64,000 bases of DNA from the NCBI GenBank assembly GCA_900545925.1, contig URAZ01000019.1, positions 1 to 64,000 of the forward strand. Direction: 5' to 3'. The stretch comes from an uncultured Eubacteriales bacterium. Its GTDB lineage: Bacteria; Bacillota; Clostridia; Oscillospirales; Oscillospiraceae. The notes below the pieces were generated by a model. The model was not told where the DNA came from, searched no databases, and saw only the letters and a program-made list of their open reading frames with translations. Numbering within the stretch: position 1 is the stretch's first letter; the number at the start of each line of letters is the position of its first letter. The translations under genes were made by a program, and so were the position numbers. This document shows, piece after piece, positions 52,896-60,904 of the stretch.

Positions 52896-54212
52896 TTAAA
52901 GCTTACTGTTGATGTTCGCCGTAATGTCGCGGATGTTGTCGGCGAGCGTTCCGGTGCCTGCGGCAAGCTGCTGCTCGACCTTTTTGAGCGAGTGAATGAC
53001 GGTCGAATGGTCACGGCCGAATTCCTTGCCGATGTCGGGCAGGCTTAAATTGGTAAGCTTGCGTACCAGATACATGGCGACTTGCCGCGCTTCGGCAGTA
53101 TTCTTGTTTTTAAGCGTTCCGCGGATAACGGATTCTTCGATGTTATAGAATCGGGAGACTTCACCAATGATGAGGTTCGGAGTGGGCAGATTTTCGGCTT
53201 TTTCCTTGTTGTACATGTCCTTGATAGCGCGGGACACGTTCGGAACGGTCAGTTCCATGTTGTCAAGGTCGTGATAGGCGCGGATCTTTTTGACCGTGCC
53301 CTCCAGCAGACGCACGTTCGAGGTCACATTTTCGGCGATGAACGTACAGACATCGTTCGGCAGATCAAAGCCAAGCGAGACGGATTTGTTCTTGATGATT
53401 GCCATGCGCGTCTCAAAATCGGGTGGCTGGATATCCGCAATCAGGCCCCACTCAAACCGCGTTTTCAGACGGTCCTCCAGACGCAGCATCTCATTGGGCG
53501 GCCGGTCTGCAGTCAGAACAATCTGGTGGTGGTTCTCGTAGAGGTTATTGAAGGTATGGAAAAATTCCTCCTGCGTCGATTCCTTGCCGGCAATAAACTG
53601 AATATCGTCAACCAGAAACAGATCGGCGTTGCGGTATTTATAGCGGAATTCATTGTTCCGGCCTTCCTGCAGGGCAGCAATCAGTTCATTTGTAAACTGA
53701 TCACCCTTGATATAGACGATGTTGTAGCTGGGATGGTTTTTGTGCACGACGCTCGCAATGGCGTAGAGAAGGTGCGTTTTGCCGAGGCCGGACGGGCCAT
53801 AAATGAAAAGCGGGTTATACGTTTCCGCCGGATTGTTGGCCACAGAAACAGCTGCTGCGTGCGCAAAGCGATTCGAGGAGCCGACGACGAAATTGTCAAA
53901 GGTAAACTGTGGGTTAAACTCGATGAACTCCGGTTTCTGCGATTTGCCTCGATAGGCCTCAATTTCCGTGTCGTCGAGTACAACGACATCGACGTTCAGC
54001 TGGAAAATTTCCTGCATGGCCTCTTTGATGTAGCCGGTGCAGCGGCGGACGATGATATCCTTTCGGAAGGAGGAGGGGGAATAGAGCACGAGTTTCTCAT
54101 CCGTCAACTCGAGAATCTCAGTATCGTCAAACCAGGTTGACACAACCTGCGGGGTCAGGCGGGACTCCATATGACCCAAAACCTTGGCCCAGACGTAAGC
54201 GGAAGAATACAT
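52896..54212 (-). CDS. dnaA: Chromosomal replication initiator DnaA
   Basis: 438-aa AAA+ initiator that binds DnaA boxes and melts the origin. Domain I fills about residues 1-80 (KVLGHMESRLTPQVVSTWF). Domain III has Walker A YGPSGLGKTHLLYA and Walker B LFLVDDIQFIAG. Domain IV ends with the DNA-binding signature GKEFGRDHSTVIHSLKKVE. AAGGAGC precedes ATG 54212. Two DnaA boxes sit in its promoter region, which predicts autoregulation. Confidence 0.98.
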   Translation of the reverse strand: MYSSAYVWAKVLGHMESRLTPQVVSTWFDDTEILELTDEKLVLYSPSSFRKDIIVRRCTGYIKEAMQEIFQLNVDVVVLDDTEIEAYRGKSQKPEFIEFNPQFTFDNFVVGSSNRFAHAAAVSVANNPAETYNPLFIYGPSGLGKTHLLYAIASVVHKNHPSYNIVYIKGDQFTNELIAALQEGRNNEFRYKYRNADLFLVDDIQFIAGKESTQEEFFHTFNNLYENHHQIVLTADRPPNEMLRLEDRLKTRFEWGLIADIQPPDFETRMAIIKNKSVSLGFDLPNDVCTFIAENVTSNVRLLEGTVKKIRAYHDLDNMELTVPNVSRAIKDMYNKEKAENLPTPNLIIGEVSRFYNIEESVIRGTLKNKNTAEARQVAMYLVRKLTNLSLPDIGKEFGRDHSTVIHSLKKVEQQLAAGTGTLADNIRDITANINSKL

Positions 54213-54258
54213 GGCGCAGCTCCTTTCTGTATTTGCCGCGCGGGCAGAAAAATCACAA

Positions 54259-54294
54259 AATTATACACACTAATCATAGCACAGCTGTGGATAA
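54259..54294. promoter_or_regulatory. dnaA promoter region with DnaA boxes
   Basis: TGTGGATAA at 54286-54294 is the perfect consensus box on the minus strand. TTATACACA at 54261-54269 has one mismatch. A minus-strand TATAAT lies at 54259-54264. The boxes flank and overlap the likely promoter. Confidence 0.7.
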
Positions 54295-54342
54295 TTTTCA
54301 AGGGGAGATGGGGCAGACTCTTTAATATAATAAGAATATAGA

Positions 54343-54372
54343 AAAATCCCCTTCGCGGAAAGGGGATTTTTT
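54343..54372. terminator. Bidirectional terminator between azlD and dnaA
   Basis: AAAATCCCCTT (54343-54353) pairs with AAGGGGATTTT (54360-54370), followed by TT. It would end the azlC-azlD transcript before dnaA. A second hairpin CTTTTCTCT/AGAGAAAAG lies near 54411-54431. Confidence 0.85.
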
Positions 54373-54507
54373 GCATATTCGGCGGCTGGATATGCCTCCG
54401 GCGGCCCTGTCTTTTCTCTTGCTAGAGAAAAGAGAAAAGAGTGCTTGGACGCGGTGAATCAGCTTTGCGGACAAAATTTGTGAAGCAGTACAGATTCGCC
54501 GAAATCC

Positions 54508-54617
54508 TGTAGGGGACGATGCCCACATCGGCCCAATGGGAAGTTACGAATTCGCCATGGATTTTCGTAAAAGCGATGCAATCTGCCGGGTCAATGTGTA
54601 CCGGCATCGCCCTCTAC
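54508..54617. repeat. Repeat family A, copy downstream of azlD
   Basis: TGTAGGGGACGATGCCCACATCGGCCC at the left, internal AAGTTACGAATTCGCC as in the copy at 57.0 kb, and GGCATCGCCCTCTAC at the right. The right end has lost part of the hairpin. Confidence 0.8.
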
Positions 54618-54632
54618 CTTTGACCTGTGTGT

Positions 54633-54960
54633 TCAGAAAACAAACCGGATCAAAAGCATATACACGATCGTACCGCCTGCGATAGACAGGAGCATGCTGC
54701 GCTTCCAGAGGTGCAGACCAGCTGTAACAGCGATGCCAATCAGTTCCGGCAAGCTGTGATTGCCTTGTGTAAACGAGATGTTTTTCAAGCAGTAAATTAT
54801 CAGCATGGAGAAAATTGCGCCGGGCAGGACTTTGCCGAGATATTGCACGAAAAGCGGTGTTTTTTTTATGCTCGTTGAAGATCAGGAAGGGAAGAAAACG
54901 CGTCAGCTGCGTGCCAAGAGCGCAGAGCGCGATGGTTATTATTTGCTGCGGAAGCGTCAT
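54633..54960 (-). pseudogene. azlD: azlD, branched-chain amino acid exporter small subunit, +1 frameshift in an A8 tract
   Basis: AzlD works with AzlC as a membrane exporter of branched-chain amino acids or analogues. Frame one from ATG 54960 gives residues MTLPQQIITIALCALG through FNEHKKN. The rest of the family (FVQYLGKVLPGAIFSMLI through YMLLIRFVF) is in another frame ending at 54633. The break falls on a run of eight A's (minus strand; T8 at 54860-54867). With seven A's the frame is restored to a normal protein of about 109 aa (EHKKTPLFVQYLG). It may be a true mutation, phase variation, transcriptional slippage or a homopolymer sequencing error. Overlaps azlC by 4 bp. Confidence 0.85.
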
Positions 54961-55667
54961 AAGCGTTCACCTCCGAATTTTGATTCGATTGGCTTTTTCA
55001 AAAACGACAGACAAGCGAGGATGCAGACCATCGTCGGAATGAGAAAATTATCCGCGCCGAATACCAGCCGGCAGCAGACTGCTGCGAGAAAGCCAACAAG
55101 TTCGCTGAAATGCCGCCGTTCCTTCATCCACTGCTCCATAAAAATCACAACGAACATAGCCGTCATAACGAAATCCAACCCCGTCGTGTCAAAATGGATA
55201 AGACTGCCGAGCAGACCGCCGATCGTCGCGCCGCTGACCCAATAAAGCTGATTGAGAAGGGTCACAAAGAAATAAAACCAGCCCCGGTCAACGTTTTCCG
55301 GGATTTTGGCAGTATAATTGACGCTGAATGTTTCGTCGCACATGGCGTAGATCAGGTAATATTTTTTCGGGCCGAGATTTTTATATTTATCCAGCATGGA
55401 AATGCCGTAAAACAGATGGCGTGCCTGAATCATGAGCGTCATCAAAAATGTCTGCACGGGCGCAAACGGGGAGAGCAGCATGCTCACGGCGACAAATTCC
55501 AAACTTCCGCCGTAGATCACGGCGCTCATAATCATCGGATACCAGAAGGAAAATCCGGACGTGCTCATCTGAATGCCATAGGCCATCGCAAGGAACCAGA
55601 AGCCCGCGAAAATCGGCACGGTATAGGGAAACGCCGCGCGCAGCGCGGCGAGTTTGCTGTTTTTCAT
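54957..55667 (-). CDS. azlC: AzlC family branched-chain amino acid exporter, large subunit
   Basis: 236-aa membrane protein with several hydrophobic segments. The family pattern AAFPYTVPIFAGFWFLAMAYG, MIMSAVIYGGSLEFVAVSML and QARHLFYGISMLDKY is clear, and CDETFSVNY follows. It overlaps azlD, its obligate partner, by 4 bp and lies 12 bp downstream of the CAT-like gene, so the three likely share a transcript. In B. subtilis azlCD confers resistance to 4-azaleucine. Confidence 0.94.
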   Translation of the reverse strand: MKNSKLAALRAAFPYTVPIFAGFWFLAMAYGIQMSTSGFSFWYPMIMSAVIYGGSLEFVAVSMLLSPFAPVQTFLMTLMIQARHLFYGISMLDKYKNLGPKKYYLIYAMCDETFSVNYTAKIPENVDRGWFYFFVTLLNQLYWVSGATIGGLLGSLIHFDTTGLDFVMTAMFVVIFMEQWMKERRHFSELVGFLAAVCCRLVFGADNFLIPTMVCILACLSFLKKPIESKFGGERL

Positions 55668-55679
55668 GACTTTGAATGC

Positions 55680-56318
55680 TTACTCCAATTCATTGATCTT
55701 GTTTTGCAGAGATTCGTAAAACTGGCCTAAGTGCACGCCGTCGATAAGCCGGTGGTTGACCTCAATAGAAAGTCCCAGCGTTTCACGGCCGTTTTCCTGC
55801 CGGACATATTTACCCCAGGTGATGCGGGGGATGGCGTCATTTACATCAATTTGCCGCTCGTTTGTGCAGCAGGTGAGATCGAACCATGGCAGGCATGAAA
55901 TATAAATCAGATCGTCTGTCTCGGAGGCCGTCTCTACGAACGATGTCTGTGCTTCACTTCGTTCCTTTGCGGCCCGGCAGAAGTCCTCCATCGTACTCTT
56001 ACATGGACAGGTGATGATCTGGAACTGCTCACTACCCTTTTTCAGTTCCGTAAAACTCGGCGTACGCTTGTCCAGCAGGTAAACGCTGCCATCCCGGATG
56101 GTATAACGCAGGTTTTTAACCTCGTTGACCGCCTGTGTGACGAGATATGTCATGGCGTAATAAAAAGACAGGCCGTGCGCTTTGGTGTATGCGTGCAGCC
56201 GTGTCACGTCCACGCGGAAGCAGACACTGTAAAACGGCTGATTGAGCGAGGAAAAGAAGGAAAAAATCTCTCTGCGCGGCCAGGAACTGAAATCGATTTT
56301 CTGACAGACGCCGGACAT
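55680..56318 (-). CDS. Chloramphenicol acetyltransferase-like protein
   Basis: 212-aa member of the CAT family trimeric acetyltransferases. RLHAYTKAHGLSFYYAMTYL, then LRYTIRDGSVYLLDKRTPSFT are CAT-like. The catalytic His motif HHxxxDG appears as NHRLIDGVHLGQFYESLQ, so the His and Asp are kept. The N-terminal sequence is more distant than that of resistance-type CatA enzymes. Many such chromosomal homologues do not act on chloramphenicol, so resistance should not be assumed. ATG 56318 with GGGAGG upstream is used. Confidence 0.85.
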   Translation of the reverse strand: MSGVCQKIDFSSWPRREIFSFFSSLNQPFYSVCFRVDVTRLHAYTKAHGLSFYYAMTYLVTQAVNEVKNLRYTIRDGSVYLLDKRTPSFTELKKGSEQFQIITCPCKSTMEDFCRAAKERSEAQTSFVETASETDDLIYISCLPWFDLTCCTNERQIDVNDAIPRITWGKYVRQENGRETLGLSIEVNHRLIDGVHLGQFYESLQNKINELE

Positions 56319-56356
56319 AAGAAAACCTCCCACTTTTAATACGAATAGTCTATCAG

Positions 56357-56428
56357 ATTTATAGGCAAATGAAAAGTCCTGAAACTACACAAATTTATAG
56401 GCAAATGAATAGAACTGAAACTACACAA
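56357..56428. repeat. 36-bp tandem duplication upstream of the CAT-like gene
   Basis: Two 36-bp units (56357-56392 and 56393-56428) begin ATTTATAGGCAAATGAA and end CTGAAACTACACAA, differing only in the five bases between. They lie in the promoter region of the CAT-like gene, next to the mscL terminator. Confidence 0.9.
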
Positions 56429-56429
56429 A

Positions 56430-56456
56430 AAACGGACGCGGGAGTCGCGTCCGTTT
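56430..56456 (-). terminator. mscL terminator
   Basis: AAACGGACGCG (56430-56440) pairs with CGCGTCCGTTT (56446-56456). Read leftward it is followed by TTTTTTGTG. Confidence 0.9.
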
Positions 56457-56462
56457 GGCGTA

Positions 56463-56894
56463 CTATTTGTTTTTCAGAAGATCACGGATCTCTGTTAGAA
56501 GCTGCTCTTCCTTTGTAGGTTCCGGTTCCTTTTCAGATTCCGGCTCGGCGGGCTTTTCCAGCTTGGCCTTTGCCATATTCATAGCCTTGACGACCAGAAA
56601 TACGACGAACGCAATCAGCAGGAAATCAATGATCGTGGTCAAAAATGTGCCAAGGCCCAGCACAACTGCTTCCGATACGACAGTTTCGCCGTCCATGACG
56701 GCGGGTTTGAGCGTGATATTGAGCGTCGCCAGATCCACGCCGCCAATCAGACAGCCAATAAGCGGCATAATGATATCCGCGACAAGACTGGCACTGATCT
56801 TGCCGAATGCCGTCGCAATCACAACGCCGATAGCCATATCCATCACGTTGCCGCGCGAGATAAAGGTCTTAAATTCATTCAGAAATTTCTTCAT
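56463..56894 (-). CDS. mscL: Large-conductance mechanosensitive channel MscL
   Basis: 143-aa channel that opens on osmotic down-shock to release solutes. The N-terminal helix and pore-lining TM1 (FKTFISRGNVMDMAIGVVIATAFGKI) and TM2 (TIIDFLLIAFVVFLVVKAMN) are typical. A Glu/Pro/Lys linker (KPAEPESEKEPEPTKEE) leads to the C-terminal helical bundle LLTEIRDLLKNK. ATG 56894 with GAGAGGC upstream is chosen; the open frame further upstream is repeat A. Confidence 0.97.
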   Translation of the reverse strand: MKKFLNEFKTFISRGNVMDMAIGVVIATAFGKISASLVADIIMPLIGCLIGGVDLATLNITLKPAVMDGETVVSEAVVLGLGTFLTTIIDFLLIAFVVFLVVKAMNMAKAKLEKPAEPESEKEPEPTKEEQLLTEIRDLLKNK

Positions 56895-56978
56895 CTGGTT
56901 TGCCTCTCTTTTTCTTGATTTGGTTGGGGAGGGGCTCTGCTTCGCCCGTCTGACAGTTACAAATCTGCACAGCACTTT

Positions 56979-57083
56979 GTAGGGGCCGATGCCCACATCG
57001 GCCCGCTGGGAAGTTACGAATTCGCCGAAGATTTCCGTAAAAAGCGGTATATTCTGCGGGCGGACAGAGTCGTCCGCCCCTAC
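56979..57083. repeat. Repeat family A, copy upstream of mscL (unit 1 of 2)
   Basis: TGTAGGGGCCGATGCCCACATCGGCCC, internal GCTGGGAAGTTACGAATTCGCC, and GGGCGGACAGAGTCGTCCGCCCCTAC. The two ends carry different hairpin stems. Confidence 0.88.
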
Positions 57084-57102
57084 GGGGAAGAGCGAGTGTC
57101 GT

Positions 57103-57209
57103 TGTAGGGGCCGACGACTCTGTCGGCCCAATGAGAAGTTGCGAAGTCGCCGCAGATTTTCATAAAAAATGGTGCGTTCTGCCGGTCAATGTGGGCATCG
57201 ACCCCTACA
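57103..57209. repeat. Repeat family A, second unit in tandem (2 of 2)
   Basis: TGTAGGGGCCGACGACTCTGTCGGCCC at the left and a GTGGGCATCGACCCCTACA right end, 20 bp after the preceding unit. Together they fill the mscL-serS gap. Confidence 0.88.
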
Positions 57210-57219
57210 ACTGGCGAGA

Positions 57220-58542
57220 TCAGTGCTTCGGAACCAGAACTTCCTTGCCGCCCATGTACGGCTGCAGGCACTTCGGGATGGTGACGGTGCCGTCCTTCTG
57301 GAGGTGGTTCTCAAGGAACGCGATGAGCATGCGCGGGGGTGCAACGCAGGTGTTGTTGAGGGTGTGGGCCAGATACATCTTGCCGTCCGCGCCCTTGATG
57401 CGAATGCCGAGACGGCGGGCCTGTGCGTCGCCGAGATTCGAGCAGGAGCAGACCTCAAAATATTTCTGCTGCCGCGGGCTCCACGCCTCAATATCGCAGG
57501 ATTTGACCTTCAGATCGGCCAGATCGCCGGAGCAGCATTCCAGCTGACGGACAGGAATCTCCATGTTGCGGAACAACTCGACAGAGTAACTCCAAAGCTT
57601 GTTATACCAGTCCATGGATTCCTCCGGACGGCAGACAACGATCATTTCCTGCTTTTCAAACTGGTGGATACGGTACACGCCGCGCTCTTCCAGACCGTGG
57701 CTGCCGACCTCTTTGCGGAAGCAGGGGGAATAGCTTGTGAGCGTCAGAGGAAGCTTTGCCTCCGGGATGATCTGGTCGATGAAGCGGCCAATCATGGTGT
57801 GTTCACTCGTGCCGATCAGATAGAGATCCTCGCCCTCAATCTTGTACATCATGGCTTCCATTTCCGGGAAGGACATGACACCCTTGACGACGTTGCCGTG
57901 CATCATAAACGGCGGAATGACATAGGTAAAGCCCTTCTGATCAATCATGAAGTCGCGTGCGTAGGCCAAAACCGCCTCGTGCAGACGTGCAATATCGCCC
58001 AGCAGATAATAAAAGCCCATGCCGGCCACGCGGCCTGCGGAATCCTTATCGATGCCGTCAAACGACTGCATGATATCAACATGATGGGGAATCTCAAAAT
58101 CAGGTACGACGGGATCGCCGAAGCGCTGTACCTCGACGTTGTGGCTGTCGTCCGGCCCGATCGGGACGGACGGGTCAATGATGTTCGGGATCACATACAT
58201 GATCTCGCGCAGTTTCTCCTCCGCCTCGGCCTGCTTCTTTTCCAGTTCGGCGCGGCGCTCGTCGTCGGCCTTGACCTTGGCGTTGTTTTCATCAATCTGC
58301 TTCTGCAGTTCCGCTTTCTGCGCCTCATCCGCTTTTTTCAGCTGGCCATAAAGCGGACCGTTTGCCTTCGACAGCTTGTTGCGGGCAGCCTTCAGCTGCT
58401 CACATTCCTGCTGCGCAGCACGCTTTTCCGCGTCGAGACGGATGGCGTCGTCTACAAGCGGCAACTTTGTATCCTGAAACTTTTTGCGGATATTTTCGCG
58501 GACAGCGTCCGGATTCTCCCTTAAAAATTTAATATCAATCAT
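57220..58542 (-). CDS. serS: Seryl-tRNA synthetase
   Basis: 440-aa class II synthetase for tRNA-Ser and tRNA-Sec. The N-terminal tRNA-binding coiled coil runs about residues 1-110 (MIDIKFLRENPDAVRENIRK). Motif 2 is SPCFRKEVGSHG with RIHQFEKQEM, and motif 3 is NNTCVAPPRMLIAFLENH. AGGAGGAAG precedes ATG 58542. No T-box was seen upstream; it is the distal gene after parB and a coiled-coil protein. Confidence 0.98.
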   Translation of the reverse strand: MIDIKFLRENPDAVRENIRKKFQDTKLPLVDDAIRLDAEKRAAQQECEQLKAARNKLSKANGPLYGQLKKADEAQKAELQKQIDENNAKVKADDERRAELEKKQAEAEEKLREIMYVIPNIIDPSVPIGPDDSHNVEVQRFGDPVVPDFEIPHHVDIMQSFDGIDKDSAGRVAGMGFYYLLGDIARLHEAVLAYARDFMIDQKGFTYVIPPFMMHGNVVKGVMSFPEMEAMMYKIEGEDLYLIGTSEHTMIGRFIDQIIPEAKLPLTLTSYSPCFRKEVGSHGLEERGVYRIHQFEKQEMIVVCRPEESMDWYNKLWSYSVELFRNMEIPVRQLECCSGDLADLKVKSCDIEAWSPRQQKYFEVCSCSNLGDAQARRLGIRIKGADGKMYLAHTLNNTCVAPPRMLIAFLENHLQKDGTVTIPKCLQPYMGGKEVLVPKH

Positions 58543-58559
58543 AGTTTTTCTTCCTCCTG

Positions 58560-59117
58560 TTATTCTCCGCCAAGCGCTTTATATTCTTCCAGCGCGGTTT
58601 GTCCCAGATAGTCCTTCAGCCGTTCGAGCGTCTGCATAGCGCGGGAGAACGTGACGTTTCCTTCGCGCGTCTCACAGCTTTTCGCCTCCAGCAGCGCTTC
58701 ATATGCTTCCTTTGTCCGGTCAAGTTCGGTGCGCAGGGACTTGATCATTTCATTTTCCGCCGCCTGCGAATCCTCTTCGGCCTGCGCGGCTTCGTCCAGC
58801 TTTTCCGTCAGTTCGTCCAGCTTGTCCTGCAGTTCCTGATTTTCTTTTTCCAGCGCGATCTTGTCGTCCTGCAAGGCGCGGTTCTCATTTTGCAGCGCCT
58901 CGGCGTTGGAAAGCGCACTTGTGCTGGCGGCATTCAGTTCGGAAATCTTTGCTTCAGAGGAATGTGTCTGCAAAATCAGTGAGATCAGAACCAGAATGAA
59001 TGCTGCACAGAACAAAACAGCCATATACCGAAGCAGCGCGGATTTACGCTTTTCGCTCAGCGGCTTTCCGGTTTCCGGGGCAGCCTGCTCCGGCTGCGGG
59101 GTTTTCTTTTCGTCCAT
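58560..59117 (-). CDS. Membrane-anchored coiled-coil protein linked to parB
   Basis: 185 aa, not assigned to a named family. A Pro/Glu/Lys-rich cytoplasmic start (about residues 1-30) is followed by one membrane helix (ALLRYMAVLFCAAFILVLISLILQ). A long coiled coil of Leu/Glu/Lys heptads follows (NENRALQDDKIALEKENQEL, then DELTEKLDEAAQAEED), and the protein ends in a short helical tail (YLGQTALEEYKALGGE). By charge the coiled coil should be outside. Its start shares one base with the parB stop and serS follows 17 bp later. It may simply be an envelope or divisome protein carried in the parAB operon; a segregation role is only suggested by position. Confidence 0.75.
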   Translation of the reverse strand: MDEKKTPQPEQAAPETGKPLSEKRKSALLRYMAVLFCAAFILVLISLILQTHSSEAKISELNAASTSALSNAEALQNENRALQDDKIALEKENQELQDKLDELTEKLDEAAQAEEDSQAAENEMIKSLRTELDRTKEAYEALLEAKSCETREGNVTFSRAMQTLERLKDYLGQTALEEYKALGGE

Positions 59118-59992
59118 CAGTGATGCTCCTTTTTGCGGATGGTGTGCAGCGCATCATACAGCTGCTGCAGATCGTCCTGCCCATAGTATTCCAGTTCGAT
59201 GCGGCCTTTGCGTTTACCGGAGACGATACGCACCTTGCGGCCAAGGCCGGCAGTCAGTTCCTTTTCACATTCAGCCAGATAATCGACCCGCGGCGGCTGC
59301 TCCTTGACGGGCTGCGCCTGCTTGGTAAGCTTTTTGCAAAGCGCCTCCGTCTGCCGGACGGAAAGACCCAGCGCCATGACCTTCTGCGCGATGGACAGCT
59401 GCTGCGCCTCATCCTTGACGGGCAGCAGCGCCCGCGCGTGGCCGGCGGACAGGGAACCATCCTTGACCAGTTCCAGCACAGCAGGGCTGAGGCTCAAAAG
59501 CCGCAGCGCGTTCGCAACCGCCGGGCGGGATTTGCCCACACGGGCGGCGGCCTGCTCCTGCGTCATTTCGTAGGTACCCATCAATTCCTGATAGCCGAGC
59601 GCCTCTTCAATCGGGTTGAGGTCTGATCGCTGTAAGTTTTCAATCAGCGCCAGTTCCATTGCCTTTTTATCATCAGCTTCAATGATCACGACCGGCACGT
59701 CGGATAGTCCGGCCAGCCGTGCCGCACGCCAGCGGCGTTCGCCTGCGATGATCTGATAAAACCCGGATGGCAGCTTGCGGACCGTCAGCGGCTGGATAAT
59801 GCCGTGCATGCGGATGGAATCCGCCAGGGAATCCAGTTCTTCAGGGTTGAAGGTTTTTCGCGGCTGAAGGGGATTTGGTTCAATTTTTTGCAGCGGCAGC
59901 GTCACGGCGCCTTCGCCGGGCGTGTTCGGCTGCTCGTTAAAGTCTTCAATCAGGGCGCCAAGACCCTTGCCAAGACCTTTTCGCATTGCCAT
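59117..59992 (-). CDS. parB: Chromosome partitioning protein ParB (Spo0J-like)
   Basis: 291-aa CTP-dependent clamp that loads on parS and spreads. The N-terminal MAMRKGLGKGLGALIEDF contacts ParA. CTP-binding motifs are GIIQPLTVRKLPSGFYQIIAGERRWRAARLAG and ENLQRSDLNPIEEALGYQ (quoted in part, family motifs C and P). The HTH (TQEQAAARVGKSRPAVANAL) recognises parS. GAGAGGAG precedes ATG 59992, 14 bp after parA. Two parS sites lie upstream. Confidence 0.96.
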   Translation of the reverse strand: MAMRKGLGKGLGALIEDFNEQPNTPGEGAVTLPLQKIEPNPLQPRKTFNPEELDSLADSIRMHGIIQPLTVRKLPSGFYQIIAGERRWRAARLAGLSDVPVVIIEADDKKAMELALIENLQRSDLNPIEEALGYQELMGTYEMTQEQAAARVGKSRPAVANALRLLSLSPAVLELVKDGSLSAGHARALLPVKDEAQQLSIAQKVMALGLSVRQTEALCKKLTKQAQPVKEQPPRVDYLAECEKELTAGLGRKVRIVSGKRKGRIELEYYGQDDLQQLYDALHTIRKKEHH

Positions 59993-60006
59993 ATGCGTTG
60001 CTCCTC

Positions 60007-60765
60007 TCACTGTTCTTTCGCAAGGATCTCCTGCGCGACTGCGTCATAGGCCGCTGCACCGCGGCTGAATTTATCATAGGCACACACGGGCATGCCGTGG
60101 CTGGGCGCTTCGGATAATCGCACGTTGCGCGGGATGGCCGCAGCAAAGACCTTGCCGGGAAAATGGCGGCGGACCTCCTCGGCAACCTGTGCGGAGAAAT
60201 TCGTCCGGCCGTCGTACATGGTAAGTAAAACGCCGAAAATGGAGATCGACGGGTTCAGCCGCTTCTTAACTGCGCGGAGCGTGACCATCAGATCGGAAAG
60301 GCCCTCCAGCGCGTAATATTCGCACTGCACGGGAATCAAAACCTGATCGGCGGCGCAGAGCGCGTTGAGCGTCAGCAATTCCAGAGACGGCGGGCAGTCG
60401 ATGAAGATATAATCATACTTTTCCCGCAGCGGCTCGAGTGCATGCCGAAGCGCGTATTCCCGCTTCTCAACGCCTACCAACTCTACACCTGCGCCGGACA
60501 GCGCAACGTTGGAGGCCAGAATGTCGCAGTATTTTGTGCGAATCACGGCGTCTGCGGCGGGGAAGTCCTCGATCACGATATCATAGGTCGAATGCGCGGC
60601 TGTGCTTTTTTCTACGCCAAGGCCAGAGGTCGCGTTGGCCTGCGGGTCAAAGTCGCACAGAAGAACACGTTTGCCCGCCTTTTGCAGTGCGGCGGCTAAA
60701 TTGACCGCGGAAGTTGTTTTTCCAACGCCGCCCTTCTGATTGACAAATGCTAAAATCTTTGCCAT
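60007..60765 (-). CDS. parA: Chromosome partitioning ATPase ParA (Soj-like)
   Basis: 252-aa deviant Walker ATPase that moves ParB-parS complexes and modulates DnaA. The deviant Walker A is NQKGGVGKTTSAVNLA, followed by LLCDFDPQANATSGL and IDCPPSLELLTLNAL. ATG 60765 gives the family length; AAGGGG is 12 bp upstream, and an ATG 10 codons earlier is an alternative. First gene of the parA-parB-coiled-coil-serS operon. Confidence 0.96.
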   Translation of the reverse strand: MAKILAFVNQKGGVGKTTSAVNLAAALQKAGKRVLLCDFDPQANATSGLGVEKSTAAHSTYDIVIEDFPAADAVIRTKYCDILASNVALSGAGVELVGVEKREYALRHALEPLREKYDYIFIDCPPSLELLTLNALCAADQVLIPVQCEYYALEGLSDLMVTLRAVKKRLNPSISIFGVLLTMYDGRTNFSAQVAEEVRRHFPGKVFAAAIPRNVRLSEAPSHGMPVCAYDKFSRGAAAYDAVAQEILAKEQ

Positions 60766-60802
60766 ACCCGTTTCACACCCCTTCGACCCCATTTTGCATT
60801 CT

Positions 60803-60831
60803 ATTATACCGGCCTGTTTCTGAAATTGCAA
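60803..60831 (-). promoter_or_regulatory. parA promoter
   Basis: Minus strand TTGCAA (60826-60831), 17-bp spacer, TATAAT (60803-60808). A parS site lies 29 bp upstream of the -35. Confidence 0.8.
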
Positions 60832-60859
60832 TATAAGCACTGTGAATTTATTGTTTTTC

Positions 60860-60877
60860 ATGTTTCACGTGAAACAT
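60860..60877. promoter_or_regulatory. parS site 1
   Basis: Perfect 18-bp palindrome ATGTTTCACGTGAAACAT containing the 16-bp parS consensus TGTTNCACGTGAAACA. Binds ParB by family rules; lies just upstream of the parA promoter. Confidence 0.95.
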
Positions 60878-60904
60878 TGAGTTTGAATGAATAAAATATA
60901 TTCC

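Noticed and set aside
55680..56318. Chloramphenicol resistance gene
   Set aside because: The catalytic motif is kept, but the sequence is a distant chromosomal CAT-like type; resistance cannot be claimed.
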